Assembly: GCA_051883395.1 (NCBI GenBank)
Contig: JBJETQ010000021.1
Coordinates: forward strand, 1 to 64,000
DNA length: 64,000 nt
Direction: 5' to 3'
Source of the DNA: HGM11368 sp051883395
Lineage (GTDB): Bacteria > Bacillota > Clostridia > Christensenellales > UBA3700
Position 1 is the stretch's first letter. Each line of letters opens with the position of its first letter. The notes beneath the pieces were generated by a model. That model was not told the origin of the DNA. It made no database searches and was given only the letters and a program-made list of their open reading frames with translations. The position numbers were made by a program, and so were the translations under genes. Of this stretch, positions 34,914 to 43,807 are shown piece after piece.

Positions 34914-35048
34914 ATGAAAAGGACATTCCAACCAAAAAAGAGACAACGTAGCAAAGTTCACGGATTCAGAGAAAGAATGCGTTCAAAGAGTGGTAGAAAC
35001 GTGCTTAAAAGACGTCGCAACAAGGGCAGACACGCTCTGACCGCATAA
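34914..35048 (+). CDS. rpmH: ribosomal protein bL34
   Basis: A 44-residue, highly basic protein with the bL34 sequence MKRTFQPKKRQRSKVHGF and RNVLKRRRNKGRHALTA. The longer frame beginning at 34866 overlaps the leader; the start at 34914 has GTGAGGG upstream and gives the family's usual length. First gene of the rpmH-rnpA-yidD-yidC-jag operon. Confidence 0.97.
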   Translation: MKRTFQPKKRQRSKVHGFRERMRSKSGRNVLKRRRNKGRHALTA

Positions 35049-35052
35049 CAAA

Positions 35053-35385
35053 ATGCAAAAGAAGTACAGGCTGTCCGGTAGACGAGTATTCAATTATCTT
35101 TACCGCAAAGGGACAAGCGTTGCGTGCGGACAGTTGGTACTCATATACGCACCGTCCAGATATCCGCTTAAAGTAGGCGTTGTCGTAAGCAAAAAGGTCG
35201 GCAAAGCCGTGGTGCGTAACAAAATAAGACGGCGAATCAAAGAAGCTTTCAGATTGATGATACCGCACGTAGCTGACAATTACAATTACGTTGTGGTCGC
35301 CCGTCCGCAGATTGCGACTTTAAGTTATGCTCAAATAAGAAATTCTTTGATTGGCGTACTAAAAAAAGCAAAATTGTACAATTAA
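35053..35385 (+). CDS. rnpA: ribonuclease P protein component
   Basis: A 110-residue basic protein that supports the catalytic RNA of RNase P in tRNA 5' maturation. The signature VVSKKVGKAVVRNKIRRRIKEA (here split as VVSKKVGKAVV and RNKIRRRIKEAFR) lies at about 42-65. It begins 4 bp after rpmH. Confidence 0.95.
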   Translation: MQKKYRLSGRRVFNYLYRKGTSVACGQLVLIYAPSRYPLKVGVVVSKKVGKAVVRNKIRRRIKEAFRLMIPHVADNYNYVVVARPQIATLSYAQIRNSLIGVLKKAKLYN

Positions 35386-35391
35386 TTATCT

Positions 35392-35631
35392 ATGAAAGTT
35401 ACTCGTGCGCTCATTGGCTACTACAAGCGTTTTATCAATCCGCTATTTCCGTCTTCTTGCATATACACGCCCAGTTGTTCGGCATATATGCTTCAAGCCG
35501 TAGCAAAGCGTGGCGTTGTCGTAGGCGTCGCCAAAGGCATAGCGAGAATTTGTAGATGCAATCCTTGGCACAAGGGCGGTTTCGACCCTGTCAAGGACAA
35601 TTTTAAAGGAAATGCAAAATGGCTTTTATGA
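35392..35631 (+). CDS. yidD: membrane protein insertion efficiency factor
   Basis: A 79-residue YidD protein with YKRFINPLFPSSCIYTPSCSAY and a late CNPWHKGGFDPV, the conserved Cys-containing motifs of the family (quoted here in part; the first begins at residue 12). It assists YidC-dependent membrane insertion. It begins 6 bp after rnpA and overlaps yidC by 13 bp. Confidence 0.95.
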   Translation: MKVTRALIGYYKRFINPLFPSSCIYTPSCSAYMLQAVAKRGVVVGVAKGIARICRCNPWHKGGFDPVKDNFKGNAKWLL

Positions 35632-36626
35632 CTATTCTTGCCTCGACTGTTGACCAAGTCGAGATGACCAACCTTGTCGGAAAGTTGCTGTTATTGCTTA
35701 GAGATTGGGTAGGCAACTTCGGCTGGACGGTAGTGGTATTTACGATACTGTTGCGCTTGGTATTATTGCCGCTTGATTTATGGCAAAAGTTTTCTATGCG
35801 CAAACAGCAAAAGAAAATGGCGGCACTTCAACCTAAACTTGCCAAAATTCAAAAGCAATATGCCAACAACCCCGACATGCTCAGACAAAAACAATACGAA
35901 CTTCAACGTTCTTCGGGCGTCAATATGCTGGCTTCATGCCTGCCTATGATTGTTACGATGGTTGTGTTTTTCGTCGTGTTTGCAGGTTTCAGAGCCTTGG
36001 TCGTTTATGACAATCAGCTTATCGTTGCACGTCTCAACGACGCATACAACGAGATGGTAGCCCAAGGGGCAACGGCGGAAGAAATCAACGCACATCTGGC
36101 GGCGATGTATCAACCGGAAGGCTGGTTATGGATCAAAAACGTGCATATGTCCGACATAGGAACCAACGTCATTCCAAGTTACGAAAACTTTATCAGTTCG
36201 GGCTGGGGCGGCATCAACGCTACTTTGCCTAACGGTTTGTCCGCAAGCTACGAAACTCTTGTCGGACCTGCAATGGAACTTTATAACAAACAATCATTCT
36301 GGGACGTTGCACGTTGGAACGGTTATTTTATCTTGCCTGTTCTGGCAATAGCAACCAGCTTTTTGTCAACGCTGCTTCTTCAAAAAATGCAACCTCAAAA
36401 CAATATGGCGGCAAGCGAAGAACAGCAAAAAGCGCAACAAAAATCTATGAAAATGATGAATTATATTATGCCTTTGATGCTTGGTGTATTTGCGATAATG
36501 TATAGCGCAGCATTTGCAATTTATTACGTAATGAGCAACATACTCAGCACCATTACTTCTGTCATTTTCAATCTTGCCATCAAAAGAGCGGACAAAAAAG
36601 CGGAGAGTAAAGCGACCAACGCCTGA
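35619..36626 (+). CDS. yidC: membrane protein insertase YidC/OxaA
   Basis: A 335-residue insertase of the Gram-positive type. Hydrophobic segments lie at about 17-50, 105-130, 225-250 and 275-315, with the conserved cytoplasmic hairpin KKMAALQPKLAKIQKQY (about 63-79) and an Arg in the first helix region (ILLRLVLLPLD). It lacks the lipobox of SpoIIIJ-type proteins: the start MAFMTILASTVDQVE has no Cys. The insert between helices two and three (about 140-220) is longer than in Bacillus. AAAGGAAA precedes the start within yidD. Confidence 0.92.
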   Translation: MAFMTILASTVDQVEMTNLVGKLLLLLRDWVGNFGWTVVVFTILLRLVLLPLDLWQKFSMRKQQKKMAALQPKLAKIQKQYANNPDMLRQKQYELQRSSGVNMLASCLPMIVTMVVFFVVFAGFRALVVYDNQLIVARLNDAYNEMVAQGATAEEINAHLAAMYQPEGWLWIKNVHMSDIGTNVIPSYENFISSGWGGINATLPNGLSASYETLVGPAMELYNKQSFWDVARWNGYFILPVLAIATSFLSTLLLQKMQPQNNMAASEEQQKAQQKSMKMMNYIMPLMLGVFAIMYSAAFAIYYVMSNILSTITSVIFNLAIKRADKKAESKATNA

Positions 36627-36650
36627 CTCCGTTTATCATAAGGAGTAAAT

Positions 36651-37463
36651 ATGAAAAGTGTAGAAATTACGGCTTCCAGCTATGACGAAGCCTTGGCAAA
36701 AGCATTGGAAGAATTGGGCTTGACGCTCAAACAAGTTGACGTAACGAGCGTCAAAGAGAGCGGCATTATACGCAAAAAGACCACTATCGTAGTGGAAGCA
36801 AGACCTTCGGCAGAAGAATTGGCTTTCAATTTTGTCAACGGAATAATAGAAAAAATGCAACTCAACGTCGAAGCAACTCTCAAAGAAAGCGATGACGCTA
36901 TCGAAATAGACCTGTCGGGAGAAGATACTTCTAAACTTATAGGTTATCGTGGCGACGTGTTGGACAGTCTTCAATATCTTGCTCTGCTCGTTGCCGGCAA
37001 AAATAATCCAAAGGGCAAGAGAATGGTGATAGACGGCGAAAATTATAGAGAAAAACGTACCGTAACGCTCACAAAACTAGCCAAAAGACTTGCTTTTAAA
37101 GCGGCAAAATCGGGCGAAATCATCAGTCTGGAACCTATGAATCCTTTTGAAAGAAGAATTATTCATTCGGCGCTGGCAGAAGATAAATACGTTACCACTT
37201 CTTCCGAAGGAGAAGAACCTAACAGATACGTTACTATCGTTCCTAACAAAACCAAACGAAACAACGAGCGCTCCGACAGAAGGGACAGGAGAGAAAAGAG
37301 AGAGAAGAAGTCTTACGACGACTATGACGTAGAAATTCCTGTACCTGAACAAAAAGAAGAGCAGGAAAAGGATATGTACAACACCGAATATTCCCGCAAT
37401 TTCAAAAAGAAAGGAGCAGGCAAAATCAAATCTTACGGCGCTCCGAAATCAAAATATTTTTAA
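36651..37463 (+). CDS. jag: RNA-binding protein Jag (KhpB)
   Basis: A 270-residue protein with an N-terminal Jag domain (1-52), a KH domain with GYRGDVLDSLQYL (about 98-110) and an R3H domain with MNPFERRIIHSAL (about 163-175). A basic-acidic tail (about 200-270, rich in Arg, Glu and Tyr) follows that is longer than in Bacillus. It binds RNA, often together with KhpA, and affects cell-envelope synthesis in other Firmicutes. AAGGAG precedes the start. A terminator follows. Confidence 0.93.
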   Translation: MKSVEITASSYDEALAKALEELGLTLKQVDVTSVKESGIIRKKTTIVVEARPSAEELAFNFVNGIIEKMQLNVEATLKESDDAIEIDLSGEDTSKLIGYRGDVLDSLQYLALLVAGKNNPKGKRMVIDGENYREKRTVTLTKLAKRLAFKAAKSGEIISLEPMNPFERRIIHSALAEDKYVTTSSEGEEPNRYVTIVPNKTKRNNERSDRRDRREKREKKSYDDYDVEIPVPEQKEEQEKDMYNTEYSRNFKKKGAGKIKSYGAPKSKYF

Positions 37464-37469
37464 AAATAA

Positions 37470-37505
37470 ACGGCTTAGACGATATATCGCTAAGCCGTAA
37501 TTTTT
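37470..37505 (+). terminator. intrinsic terminator of the rpmH operon
   Basis: ACGGCTTAG, central self-complementary CGATATATCG, CTAAGCCGT, then AATTTTT. Confidence 0.85.
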
Positions 37506-37606
37506 CAATAATTTTTATAATCGACGCAAATTTGTATCTTCAAATTTCCGCTTTGTCTGGCAAACGTATTTTTGACGATAAACTCGCTCAATCTATTTGT
37601 TTTCAT

Positions 37607-38938
37607 TTATTTTCCCAGACAAAACTTGCTGAATATGCTGTCTATTATATCTTCGCTTGCGCTGTCCCCGGTAATTTTGCCCAGTTCGAAATATGCTTGT
37701 CTCAGGTCAAGCAGAACACATTCCGTCGGTTGGTTGTAAAGTGCGTCTTTGGCACTTATTATATTTTGCAAACTTTGTTCTATTGCAGCGGCGTGCCTTT
37801 GATTGGTTATTACGTTGCCGCTGACGTCAACCTTTTCTCCCAACACGGCGTCTATTATCTTTTGTTTAAGATTTTCTATTCCTTCGCCTGTCTTTGCGCT
37901 TACCGTTATACCGTCGCAATTTTCCAAGCCAAGGTCGCATTTGTTTATGACTCTTATCATCTTGACGCCGCTACCGTCGAGACTCTTTTCCAGAGCCTTT
38001 TCTTCGTCGTTCATCGGTCTGTCTGCCGGCACAACGAATATCGTCAAGTCGCTGTTGGTCGCAATTTCCATACTCTTTTCTACGCCTATGGCTTCTACTT
38101 TGTCGTCGGTCTCTCTTATTCCGGCAGTATCAACCAACCTTATGAGCATGCCCTTGTATTCCAAACATTCTTCTACCGTGTCTCTCGTCGTTCCGGCTAT
38201 ATCGGTAACGATAGCTCTTTCTCTCCCTACAAGAGTATTGAGCAACGACGACTTGCCGACGTTGGTTTGTCCTACAATGCCCACCGTAACGCCTTGTTTG
38301 ATATATCCGCCCAGCTTTTGGCTGTTCACCAGTTTTTGAAGATTTTGAGCCAAAAAACTCAATACTTGTCCACAATTTGACTTACTTTCTTCTTCCATTT
38401 CTTCGGGATAATCAAGGCTGGCTTCCATTTCGGCAATGCAGTCCAGCAGCTGTGTCTGATATTCTTTTATTTCTCCCGACACACCGCCCTGCATCAATCT
38501 GCTGCCTGCTTTTAGCGCAGACAAAGATTCCGACGTTATCATATCTATTATGCCTTCACAATCTGACAATGCCATCTTGCCATTGAGAAAAGCTCTCTTG
38601 GTAAATTCTCCCTTGTCGGCAATATCGGCACCCAAATCAATACAACGTTTCAACACTTCGTTTACCAGTCTCACGCCGCCGTGGCATTGAAATTCTACCA
38701 CGTCTTCTCCCGTATAAGAAGAAGGCGCTTTGAAGTATACCGCCAGGCAGGTATCGTCAAAAGATTGCGTTTTGACCTTGCCGTAATACATAACGTTAGG
38801 GGTGGCGTCTTCAAAACTATCGAGACGAGTAGTGCTAAACATCTGTGCGGCAATGGCTTTTGCATTGTCGCCGCTCATTCTTATTATTCCAATTGCTCCG
38901 CTTCCGATAGGAGTGGATATCGTTGCTATCGTTTTCAT
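37607..38938 (-). CDS. mnmE: tRNA modification GTPase MnmE
   Basis: A 443-residue GTPase that, with MnmG, forms 5-carboxymethylaminomethyl on U34 of certain tRNAs. It has an N-terminal tetrahydrofolate domain (ISTPIGSGAIGIIRMSG), the G domain with GQTNVGKSSLLN, DIAGTTRD and NKCD, and the C-terminal catalytic CLGK at the end. The start at 38938 is chosen because the in-frame 38959 would lie upstream of the -10 element. It is transcribed against its neighbours, which is unusual: in Bacillus it is collinear with jag and mnmG. Confidence 0.96.
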   Translation of the reverse strand: MKTIATISTPIGSGAIGIIRMSGDNAKAIAAQMFSTTRLDSFEDATPNVMYYGKVKTQSFDDTCLAVYFKAPSSYTGEDVVEFQCHGGVRLVNEVLKRCIDLGADIADKGEFTKRAFLNGKMALSDCEGIIDMITSESLSALKAGSRLMQGGVSGEIKEYQTQLLDCIAEMEASLDYPEEMEEESKSNCGQVLSFLAQNLQKLVNSQKLGGYIKQGVTVGIVGQTNVGKSSLLNTLVGRERAIVTDIAGTTRDTVEECLEYKGMLIRLVDTAGIRETDDKVEAIGVEKSMEIATNSDLTIFVVPADRPMNDEEKALEKSLDGSGVKMIRVINKCDLGLENCDGITVSAKTGEGIENLKQKIIDAVLGEKVDVSGNVITNQRHAAAIEQSLQNIISAKDALYNQPTECVLLDLRQAYFELGKITGDSASEDIIDSIFSKFCLGK

Positions 38939-38944
38939 AGTACG

Positions 38945-38972
38945 ATTATAACACAACAAAGAAAGATTGCAA
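38945..38972 (-). promoter_or_regulatory. mnmE: mnmE promoter, apparently leaderless
   Basis: On the minus strand TTGCAA, 16-bp spacer, TATAAT, then only CGTACT before the ATG. No ribosome site fits in the space. Confidence 0.65.
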
Positions 38973-39039
38973 AATCAAATTGCAATGCGCTTTGTATATT
39001 AATATTTGACAAATATCGATAATGTATTAATATATAATT

Positions 39040-39366
39040 ATGGACTTTATTTTGGAATTGTTGGCGGAGATATTTTTTGACGGCGCTATCGAGTTTATAA
39101 AAAACCCGAAGTTCAATTTTATTTTACGTATTATTATATTAATTCTAGTATCGACGTTGTATATTGCGCTTATCGCATTTATGGCCATCGTCTCTGTAAA
39201 AGCAACAATTTTCCCAAGCAATATCTCTACGCTGGGCAAAGTAGTGTTGTGGTTGCTATTATGCTTAATAGTTGCATTGTTTATTACGTTTTTGGTCAAA
39301 CTTATCTCGGCTCTTAGAAACAGACCTGACGTAGAAAGTTGCGACGATGACGAAACTCAAGCCTGA
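39040..39366 (+). CDS. small membrane protein of unknown function
   Basis: A 108-residue protein with two strongly hydrophobic segments (about 28-54 and 66-90) and an acidic tail (DVESCDDDETQA). I do not recognise it. No ribosome site is visible: ATATATAATT stands directly before the ATG, so it may be leaderless like its neighbours, or the true start may lie further in. It fills the gap between mnmE and mnmG. Confidence 0.55.
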   Translation: MDFILELLAEIFFDGAIEFIKNPKFNFILRIIILILVSTLYIALIAFMAIVSVKATIFPSNISTLGKVVLWLLLCLIVALFITFLVKLISALRNRPDVESCDDDETQA

Positions 39367-39461
39367 AACAGTCTTCTTTTATTGCTTATAAAACACAAAT
39401 CATTCAATTTTACGTTGACTATATTGTAGTTAGTTTTGCGGTTTGTTGAGTATTTATTTGA

Positions 39462-39490
39462 TTGTCATATATCAAAAATAGTGTTATACT
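39462..39490 (+). promoter_or_regulatory. mnmG: mnmG promoter, apparently leaderless
   Basis: TTGTCA (39462-39467), 17-bp spacer, TATACT (39485-39490), followed by five T and ATGATG. The predicted start of the transcript coincides with the start codon. Confidence 0.68.
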
Positions 39491-39495
39491 TTTTT

Positions 39496-41355
39496 ATGAT
39501 GACTTACAGACAAAATTATGACGCAATAGTGGTTGGAGCAGGACATGCCGGAGTAGAGGCTGCCCTTGCTTTGGCACGTCTGGGACACGACACTCTATTG
39601 CTTACTTTGTCTATGGACAGCATATCGTTTATGGCTTGCAACCCTAATATCGGCGGTACGGCTAAGGGACATCTGGTGCGAGAAATCGACGCTCTCGGCG
39701 GACAGATGGGCATCAATGCAGACGAAAATCTTTTGCAGCTGCGCATGCTCAACATGGGCAAAGGTCCTGCCGTTCATAGTCTTAGGGGGCAGACGGATAA
39801 AACGACTTATCATCTGAGTATGAAAAAGACGCTGGAAACAACTCCACATCTCGATATGATTCAAGCCGAAGTAAAAGAAATATCAGTAATCAACGGCAAA
39901 GTACAGGGAGTAACGACTACCACGGGACAATGCTTCAATTGTCGTGCCGTCGTAGTTGCCAGCGGCGTATATCTCAACGCTCGCATCATCATAGGAGATT
40001 GGTCTCAACAGGTCGGTCCAAACGGTTTTGCAAGGGCAACTTATCTTACCGACAATCTCATAGACTTAGGCTTGCCAACACGCAGATTTAAGACGGGTAC
40101 GCCTGCAAGAGTCGACAAAAAGAGTATTGATTTTTCCGTTATGGAAATACAAAACGGCGACGAAAAAATATATCCTTTCAGCTTTATGCACGACGGCTAC
40201 GGCGTCAACAAACAACCTTGCTATCTCACCTATACAACCCAAAAGACAAAAGATATAATATTTGCCAATATACACAGATCGCCGCTTTACAACGGCTCAA
40301 TCAAAGGTGTAGGACCGAGATATTGTCCAAGCATAGAAGATAAAATAATGCGATTTAAGGACAAAGACAGACATCAGATATTTGTTGAACCAGAAAGTGC
40401 TTTTACCAACGAAATGTATATACAGGGCATGTCGTCTTCGCTTCCTTTCGACGTTCAACTTGACATGTACCATTCGGTGATTGGTCTTGAAAATTGCAAA
40501 ATAATGCGTTATGCCTATGCCATAGAATACGATTGTATAGACAGCCTGTGTCTCAATGCCGCACTTATGGTCAAGCATATAGGCGGTTTGTTTTGCGCAG
40601 GTCAAATCAACGGAAGCAGCGGCTATGAAGAAGCAGCGGCGCAGGGTATTGTCGCAGGCATCAATGCGTCGAGATATATCGACGAAAAAGAACCTGTAAT
40701 ATTTACCAGAGACAATTCTTATATCGGCGTTCTTATCGACGATCTTGTTACCAAAGGCACCAACGAGCCATATCGTATGATGACGGCAAGAGCGGAACAC
40801 AGACTTTATCTCAGACAAGAAAACGCAGACCAACGACTCACTCCTATCGGAAGACAAATAGGTCTTGTTGACGACGAGAGATGGGCAAGATACGTCAAAA
40901 AAATTGACAAAATGAAGCAGCTGGATAGTCTGTTGGATAAGTCTCTCACACCTTCTCAATACAGCGAAGTGTTTGACCGAGCAGAAGAAACCGTACCTTG
41001 CAAAGCGATGAGTTACAGAGAAATGCTCAGACGTAACAATATCTCAGCTCAGACTCTCATCGACGGCTTTGACGACTTTTGTCAAGACGATTTACGTGAG
41101 CTGGAAGAACTTTCTACGCAGACAAAATACGAAGGTTATCTGAGCAAACAAGCCCATGCCATCGAAGAAAATAAGAAACTAGAAAATAAACAATTGCCGG
41201 CTGACCTTGACTATTCCACTATCAACGGTCTCAGACTTGAAGCAAGACAAAAACTCAATCAAATCAAGCCCGTCAATCTGGCGCAAGCGTCGAGAATATC
41301 AGGCGTGTCTCCCGCAGATATTACTGTTTTGCTGGCTTATTTGCACAAAAAATAA
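39496..41355 (+). CDS. mnmG: tRNA uridine modification enzyme MnmG (GidA)
   Basis: A 619-residue FAD protein, partner of MnmE. It begins with YDAIVVGAGHAGVEAALALAR, whose core GAGHAGVEAA is the FAD-binding motif; CNPNIGGTAKGHLV follows at about 49-62 and GLFCAGQINGSSGYEEAAAQG marks the second family motif (quoted in full length 21 is avoided: core GQINGSSGYEEAA). I chose 39496 rather than the longer frame at 39436, since the promoter lies between. Either of two adjacent Met codons may be used. rsmG follows after 1 bp. Confidence 0.95.
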   Translation: MMTYRQNYDAIVVGAGHAGVEAALALARLGHDTLLLTLSMDSISFMACNPNIGGTAKGHLVREIDALGGQMGINADENLLQLRMLNMGKGPAVHSLRGQTDKTTYHLSMKKTLETTPHLDMIQAEVKEISVINGKVQGVTTTTGQCFNCRAVVVASGVYLNARIIIGDWSQQVGPNGFARATYLTDNLIDLGLPTRRFKTGTPARVDKKSIDFSVMEIQNGDEKIYPFSFMHDGYGVNKQPCYLTYTTQKTKDIIFANIHRSPLYNGSIKGVGPRYCPSIEDKIMRFKDKDRHQIFVEPESAFTNEMYIQGMSSSLPFDVQLDMYHSVIGLENCKIMRYAYAIEYDCIDSLCLNAALMVKHIGGLFCAGQINGSSGYEEAAAQGIVAGINASRYIDEKEPVIFTRDNSYIGVLIDDLVTKGTNEPYRMMTARAEHRLYLRQENADQRLTPIGRQIGLVDDERWARYVKKIDKMKQLDSLLDKSLTPSQYSEVFDRAEETVPCKAMSYREMLRRNNISAQTLIDGFDDFCQDDLRELEELSTQTKYEGYLSKQAHAIEENKKLENKQLPADLDYSTINGLRLEARQKLNQIKPVNLAQASRISGVSPADITVLLAYLHKK

Positions 41356-41356
41356 T

Positions 41357-42046
41357 ATGAAGACATTAGCAGAATTTTTATACTCCAATAATATTGACTC
41401 TGGTCTTATTGCTCATTTTGAGCAATATTTTGATATGCTGACAGAATGGAATAAAAAGTTTAATCTTACGTCAATCACCGACAAAGAACAGGTAGAACAA
41501 AAACATTTTATCGACAGTCTTCTTGCTTTGCCTTTTATACCCCACGGCAGTAAAATCTGCGACGTAGGAAGCGGAGCCGGATTTCCAAGCATACCGCTTG
41601 CCATAGTGCGCTCTGATTGCAACTTTACTCTGATAGACAGTTTAAACAAAAGAATAAATTTTCTCAATGCAGTCGTTCAATCGCTTCATCTCGACAATTG
41701 TACTTGTCTTCATTCAAGAGCAGAAGATTTTGCAATAAACAATCGTGATTCATTCGATATATGCGTGGCAAGGGCAGTAGCTCCTTTGCCTACGCTTATG
41801 GAATATTGTATTCCGCTTCTCAAAGTTGGCGGAAAACTTATCGCTTACAAGGGTTCAAATGCCGACGAAGAAATAGAAAATTCTATCAAGGCAATGGATA
41901 TTTTGAAATGTAAAATAAGCAAAAAAGTCGATACGTGTCTTCCAAACGGCGACAAAAGAATACTTATTGAAATTGAAAAAATTCATCCTACACCCAAAGA
42001 ATATCCGAGAGCAAAAAACAAACCCAGAACCAATCCTATAATTTAA
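41357..42046 (+). CDS. rsmG: 16S rRNA (guanine-N7) methyltransferase RsmG (GidB)
   Basis: A 229-residue SAM-dependent methyltransferase for G527 of 16S rRNA. Motifs: WNKKFNLTSI (about 31-40), ICDVGSGAGFPSIPLAI (about 70-86) and ARAVAPLPTLMEY. The start at 41357, 1 bp after mnmG, gives the normal length; the longer frame runs inside mnmG. The C-terminal region carries the dispersed AAAAAAGTCGATAC motif within its coding sequence. Confidence 0.95.
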   Translation: MKTLAEFLYSNNIDSGLIAHFEQYFDMLTEWNKKFNLTSITDKEQVEQKHFIDSLLALPFIPHGSKICDVGSGAGFPSIPLAIVRSDCNFTLIDSLNKRINFLNAVVQSLHLDNCTCLHSRAEDFAINNRDSFDICVARAVAPLPTLMEYCIPLLKVGGKLIAYKGSNADEEIENSIKAMDILKCKISKKVDTCLPNGDKRILIEIEKIHPTPKEYPRAKNKPRTNPII

Positions 42047-42049
42047 GTA

Positions 42050-42078
42050 TTGCGTTTGGTGATTGTATTTGATATAAT
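42050..42078 (+). promoter_or_regulatory. parA: parA promoter
   Basis: TTGCGT (42050-42055), 17-bp spacer, TATAAT (42073-42078), followed by AAAGGAG before the start codon. Confidence 0.65.
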
Positions 42079-42100
42079 CAAATATATCAAAGGAGAATTT

Positions 42101-42862
42101 ATGGCAAAAATAATAGCGTTTACCAATCAAAAAGGCGGAGTAGGTAAAACTACCTGCTGTATCAATCTTGCCGCTTGTGTTGCCGAACAAGGAAAAAAGG
42201 TATTGTTGATAGACCTTGACCCGCAGTCAAATACTACCAGCGGTCTTGGTCTCAATCAATCTCAAAAACTTACTATATACGACGTACTCACCAAAGAAGC
42301 TCCTATTGACGACAGATGTATATGCAATACCGCTATCAAAGGATTAGATTGTATCACTTCGTCAGTCAATCTGGCAGGTGCAGAATTGGAATTGGCGTCG
42401 GTTTTCGGCAGAGAGAGTCTTCTCAAATTTGCACTTAACGGTGTTGCCGAAAAATACGATTACGTATTTATCGATTGTCCGCCGTCTCTTGGTACTTTGA
42501 CCGTCAATGCGCTTACGGCTTGCAACAGCATTATTATACCTATGCAATGCGAATACTATGCGCTGGAAGGTCTGTCTCAATTGACACGCACTATTCAGGG
42601 ACTCAAAAAGTTTCTCAACCCTGACGTAAAAATTGAAGGAATTATTCTGACTATGTACGACAAGCGAAGCAATCTTACTTCTCAGGTCTATGACGAAATC
42701 AAAAAGTTTTTCGGAGAAAAATTATACGATACCGCAATTCCTAGAAATATAAGACTTGCCGAAGCTCCAAGTTACGGACAACCTATTATTATTTATGATA
42801 AAAACTGTAAAGGAAGCAAGGCATTCAAAGCCTTGGCAACAGAATTTTTGCAAAAGCAATAA
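42101..42862 (+). CDS. parA: chromosome partitioning ATPase ParA (Soj)
   Basis: A 253-residue ATPase of the Soj type: deviant Walker A KGGVGKTT at about residues 11-18, LIDLDPQSN and FIDCPPSL. It lacks an N-terminal DNA-binding extension, as expected for chromosomal ParA. It acts with ParB on parS sites and on DnaA. AAAGGAG precedes the start. parB follows after 13 bp. Confidence 0.96.
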   Translation: MAKIIAFTNQKGGVGKTTCCINLAACVAEQGKKVLLIDLDPQSNTTSGLGLNQSQKLTIYDVLTKEAPIDDRCICNTAIKGLDCITSSVNLAGAELELASVFGRESLLKFALNGVAEKYDYVFIDCPPSLGTLTVNALTACNSIIIPMQCEYYALEGLSQLTRTIQGLKKFLNPDVKIEGIILTMYDKRSNLTSQVYDEIKKFFGEKLYDTAIPRNIRLAEAPSYGQPIIIYDKNCKGSKAFKALATEFLQKQ

Positions 42863-42875
42863 GGAGAAATAACTT

Positions 42876-43751
42876 ATGAAAAAAAGCGGACTCGGCACGG
42901 GTCTAGAAGCCCTTCTTGCCATCAATACCGAATCGGCATACGACGAAAAAGGTAATCTTAATGCGGGAGTAGAAGAAGTAGAAATAGATAGAATATTTAC
43001 CAATTCTTCTCAACCGAGAAAGACGTTTGACCAAAAAACTCTCGAAGAACTTGCCCAATCAATCAAAAATCACGGCGTTATTCAACCTATTCTGGTTACG
43101 GCAGTCGGCAACAAATATCAGATTGTTGCAGGCGAGAGAAGATACAGAGCTTCAAAAATAGCAGGTCTAGAAAAAGTACCTGTAATAATCAAAAATCTTA
43201 CCAATCAACAGCGCAAAGAAATTGCTTTGATTGAAAATATTCAAAGACAGGATCTCAATCCTATCGAAGAAGCTTACGCATACAAATCTCTCATTGACGA
43301 ATACGGAGTAACGCAAGAAGAATTGGCAGAAAAGTTGGGAAAATCTCGTCCTGCCGTTACCAATGCTTTGAGATTGCTCACTCTCAATCCCGTAGTTATT
43401 GATATGGTTTCTTCCGGCAGACTTTCGGCAGGTCATGCAAGATGTTTAGCATCTATCAAAGATTATAAAGTTCAGGCCAGTTATGCAATAGCAGCCTGCG
43501 ACAAACAGATGTCTGTACGTCAACTGGAAGTGATGGTTTACAATTATCTCAATCCTGACAAAACTCCTAAAAAAGCTAAACCTGTACTTACTACCGAACT
43601 CAAAGATTTAGTAACCGATATGCAAAGAGTATTCGGAACAAAAATCAAAATTGCAGGAAATAATAATAAAGGTAGAATTTGTATAGATTATTTTACTCAA
43701 AAAGATTTAGAAAGAATATTTGAAATAATAGAAACTATGAAAAAACAATAA
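42876..43751 (+). CDS. parB: chromosome partitioning protein ParB (Spo0J)
   Basis: A 291-residue CTP-dependent clamp. The N-terminal domain has QPRKTFDQ, GVIQPILV and GERRYRASKIAG (CTP-binding region); the helix-turn-helix with EELAEKLGKSRPAVTNALRL reads parS; a C-terminal dimer domain ends the protein. The first residues, KKSGLGTGLEALL, are the conserved ParA-stimulating start. AAGGAG precedes the start codon. Confidence 0.96.
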   Translation: MKKSGLGTGLEALLAINTESAYDEKGNLNAGVEEVEIDRIFTNSSQPRKTFDQKTLEELAQSIKNHGVIQPILVTAVGNKYQIVAGERRYRASKIAGLEKVPVIIKNLTNQQRKEIALIENIQRQDLNPIEEAYAYKSLIDEYGVTQEELAEKLGKSRPAVTNALRLLTLNPVVIDMVSSGRLSAGHARCLASIKDYKVQASYAIAACDKQMSVRQLEVMVYNYLNPDKTPKKAKPVLTTELKDLVTDMQRVFGTKIKIAGNNNKGRICIDYFTQKDLERIFEIIETMKKQ

Positions 43752-43763
43752 TTAATTGTCAAT

Positions 43764-43796
43764 AAAAAAGCGGGACTATTAATCCCGCTCTTTTTT
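43764..43796. terminator. bidirectional terminator between parB and dnaN
   Basis: AAAAAA, GCGGGA, seven-base loop, TCCCGC, TTTTTT-rich tail. It serves the convergent parB and dnaN genes. Confidence 0.88.
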
Positions 43797-43807
43797 ATAT
43801 TATTATT

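Noticed and set aside
38939..38959. longer start of mnmE at 38959
   Set aside because: The extension would begin upstream of the TATAAT element, so it would not be in the transcript.
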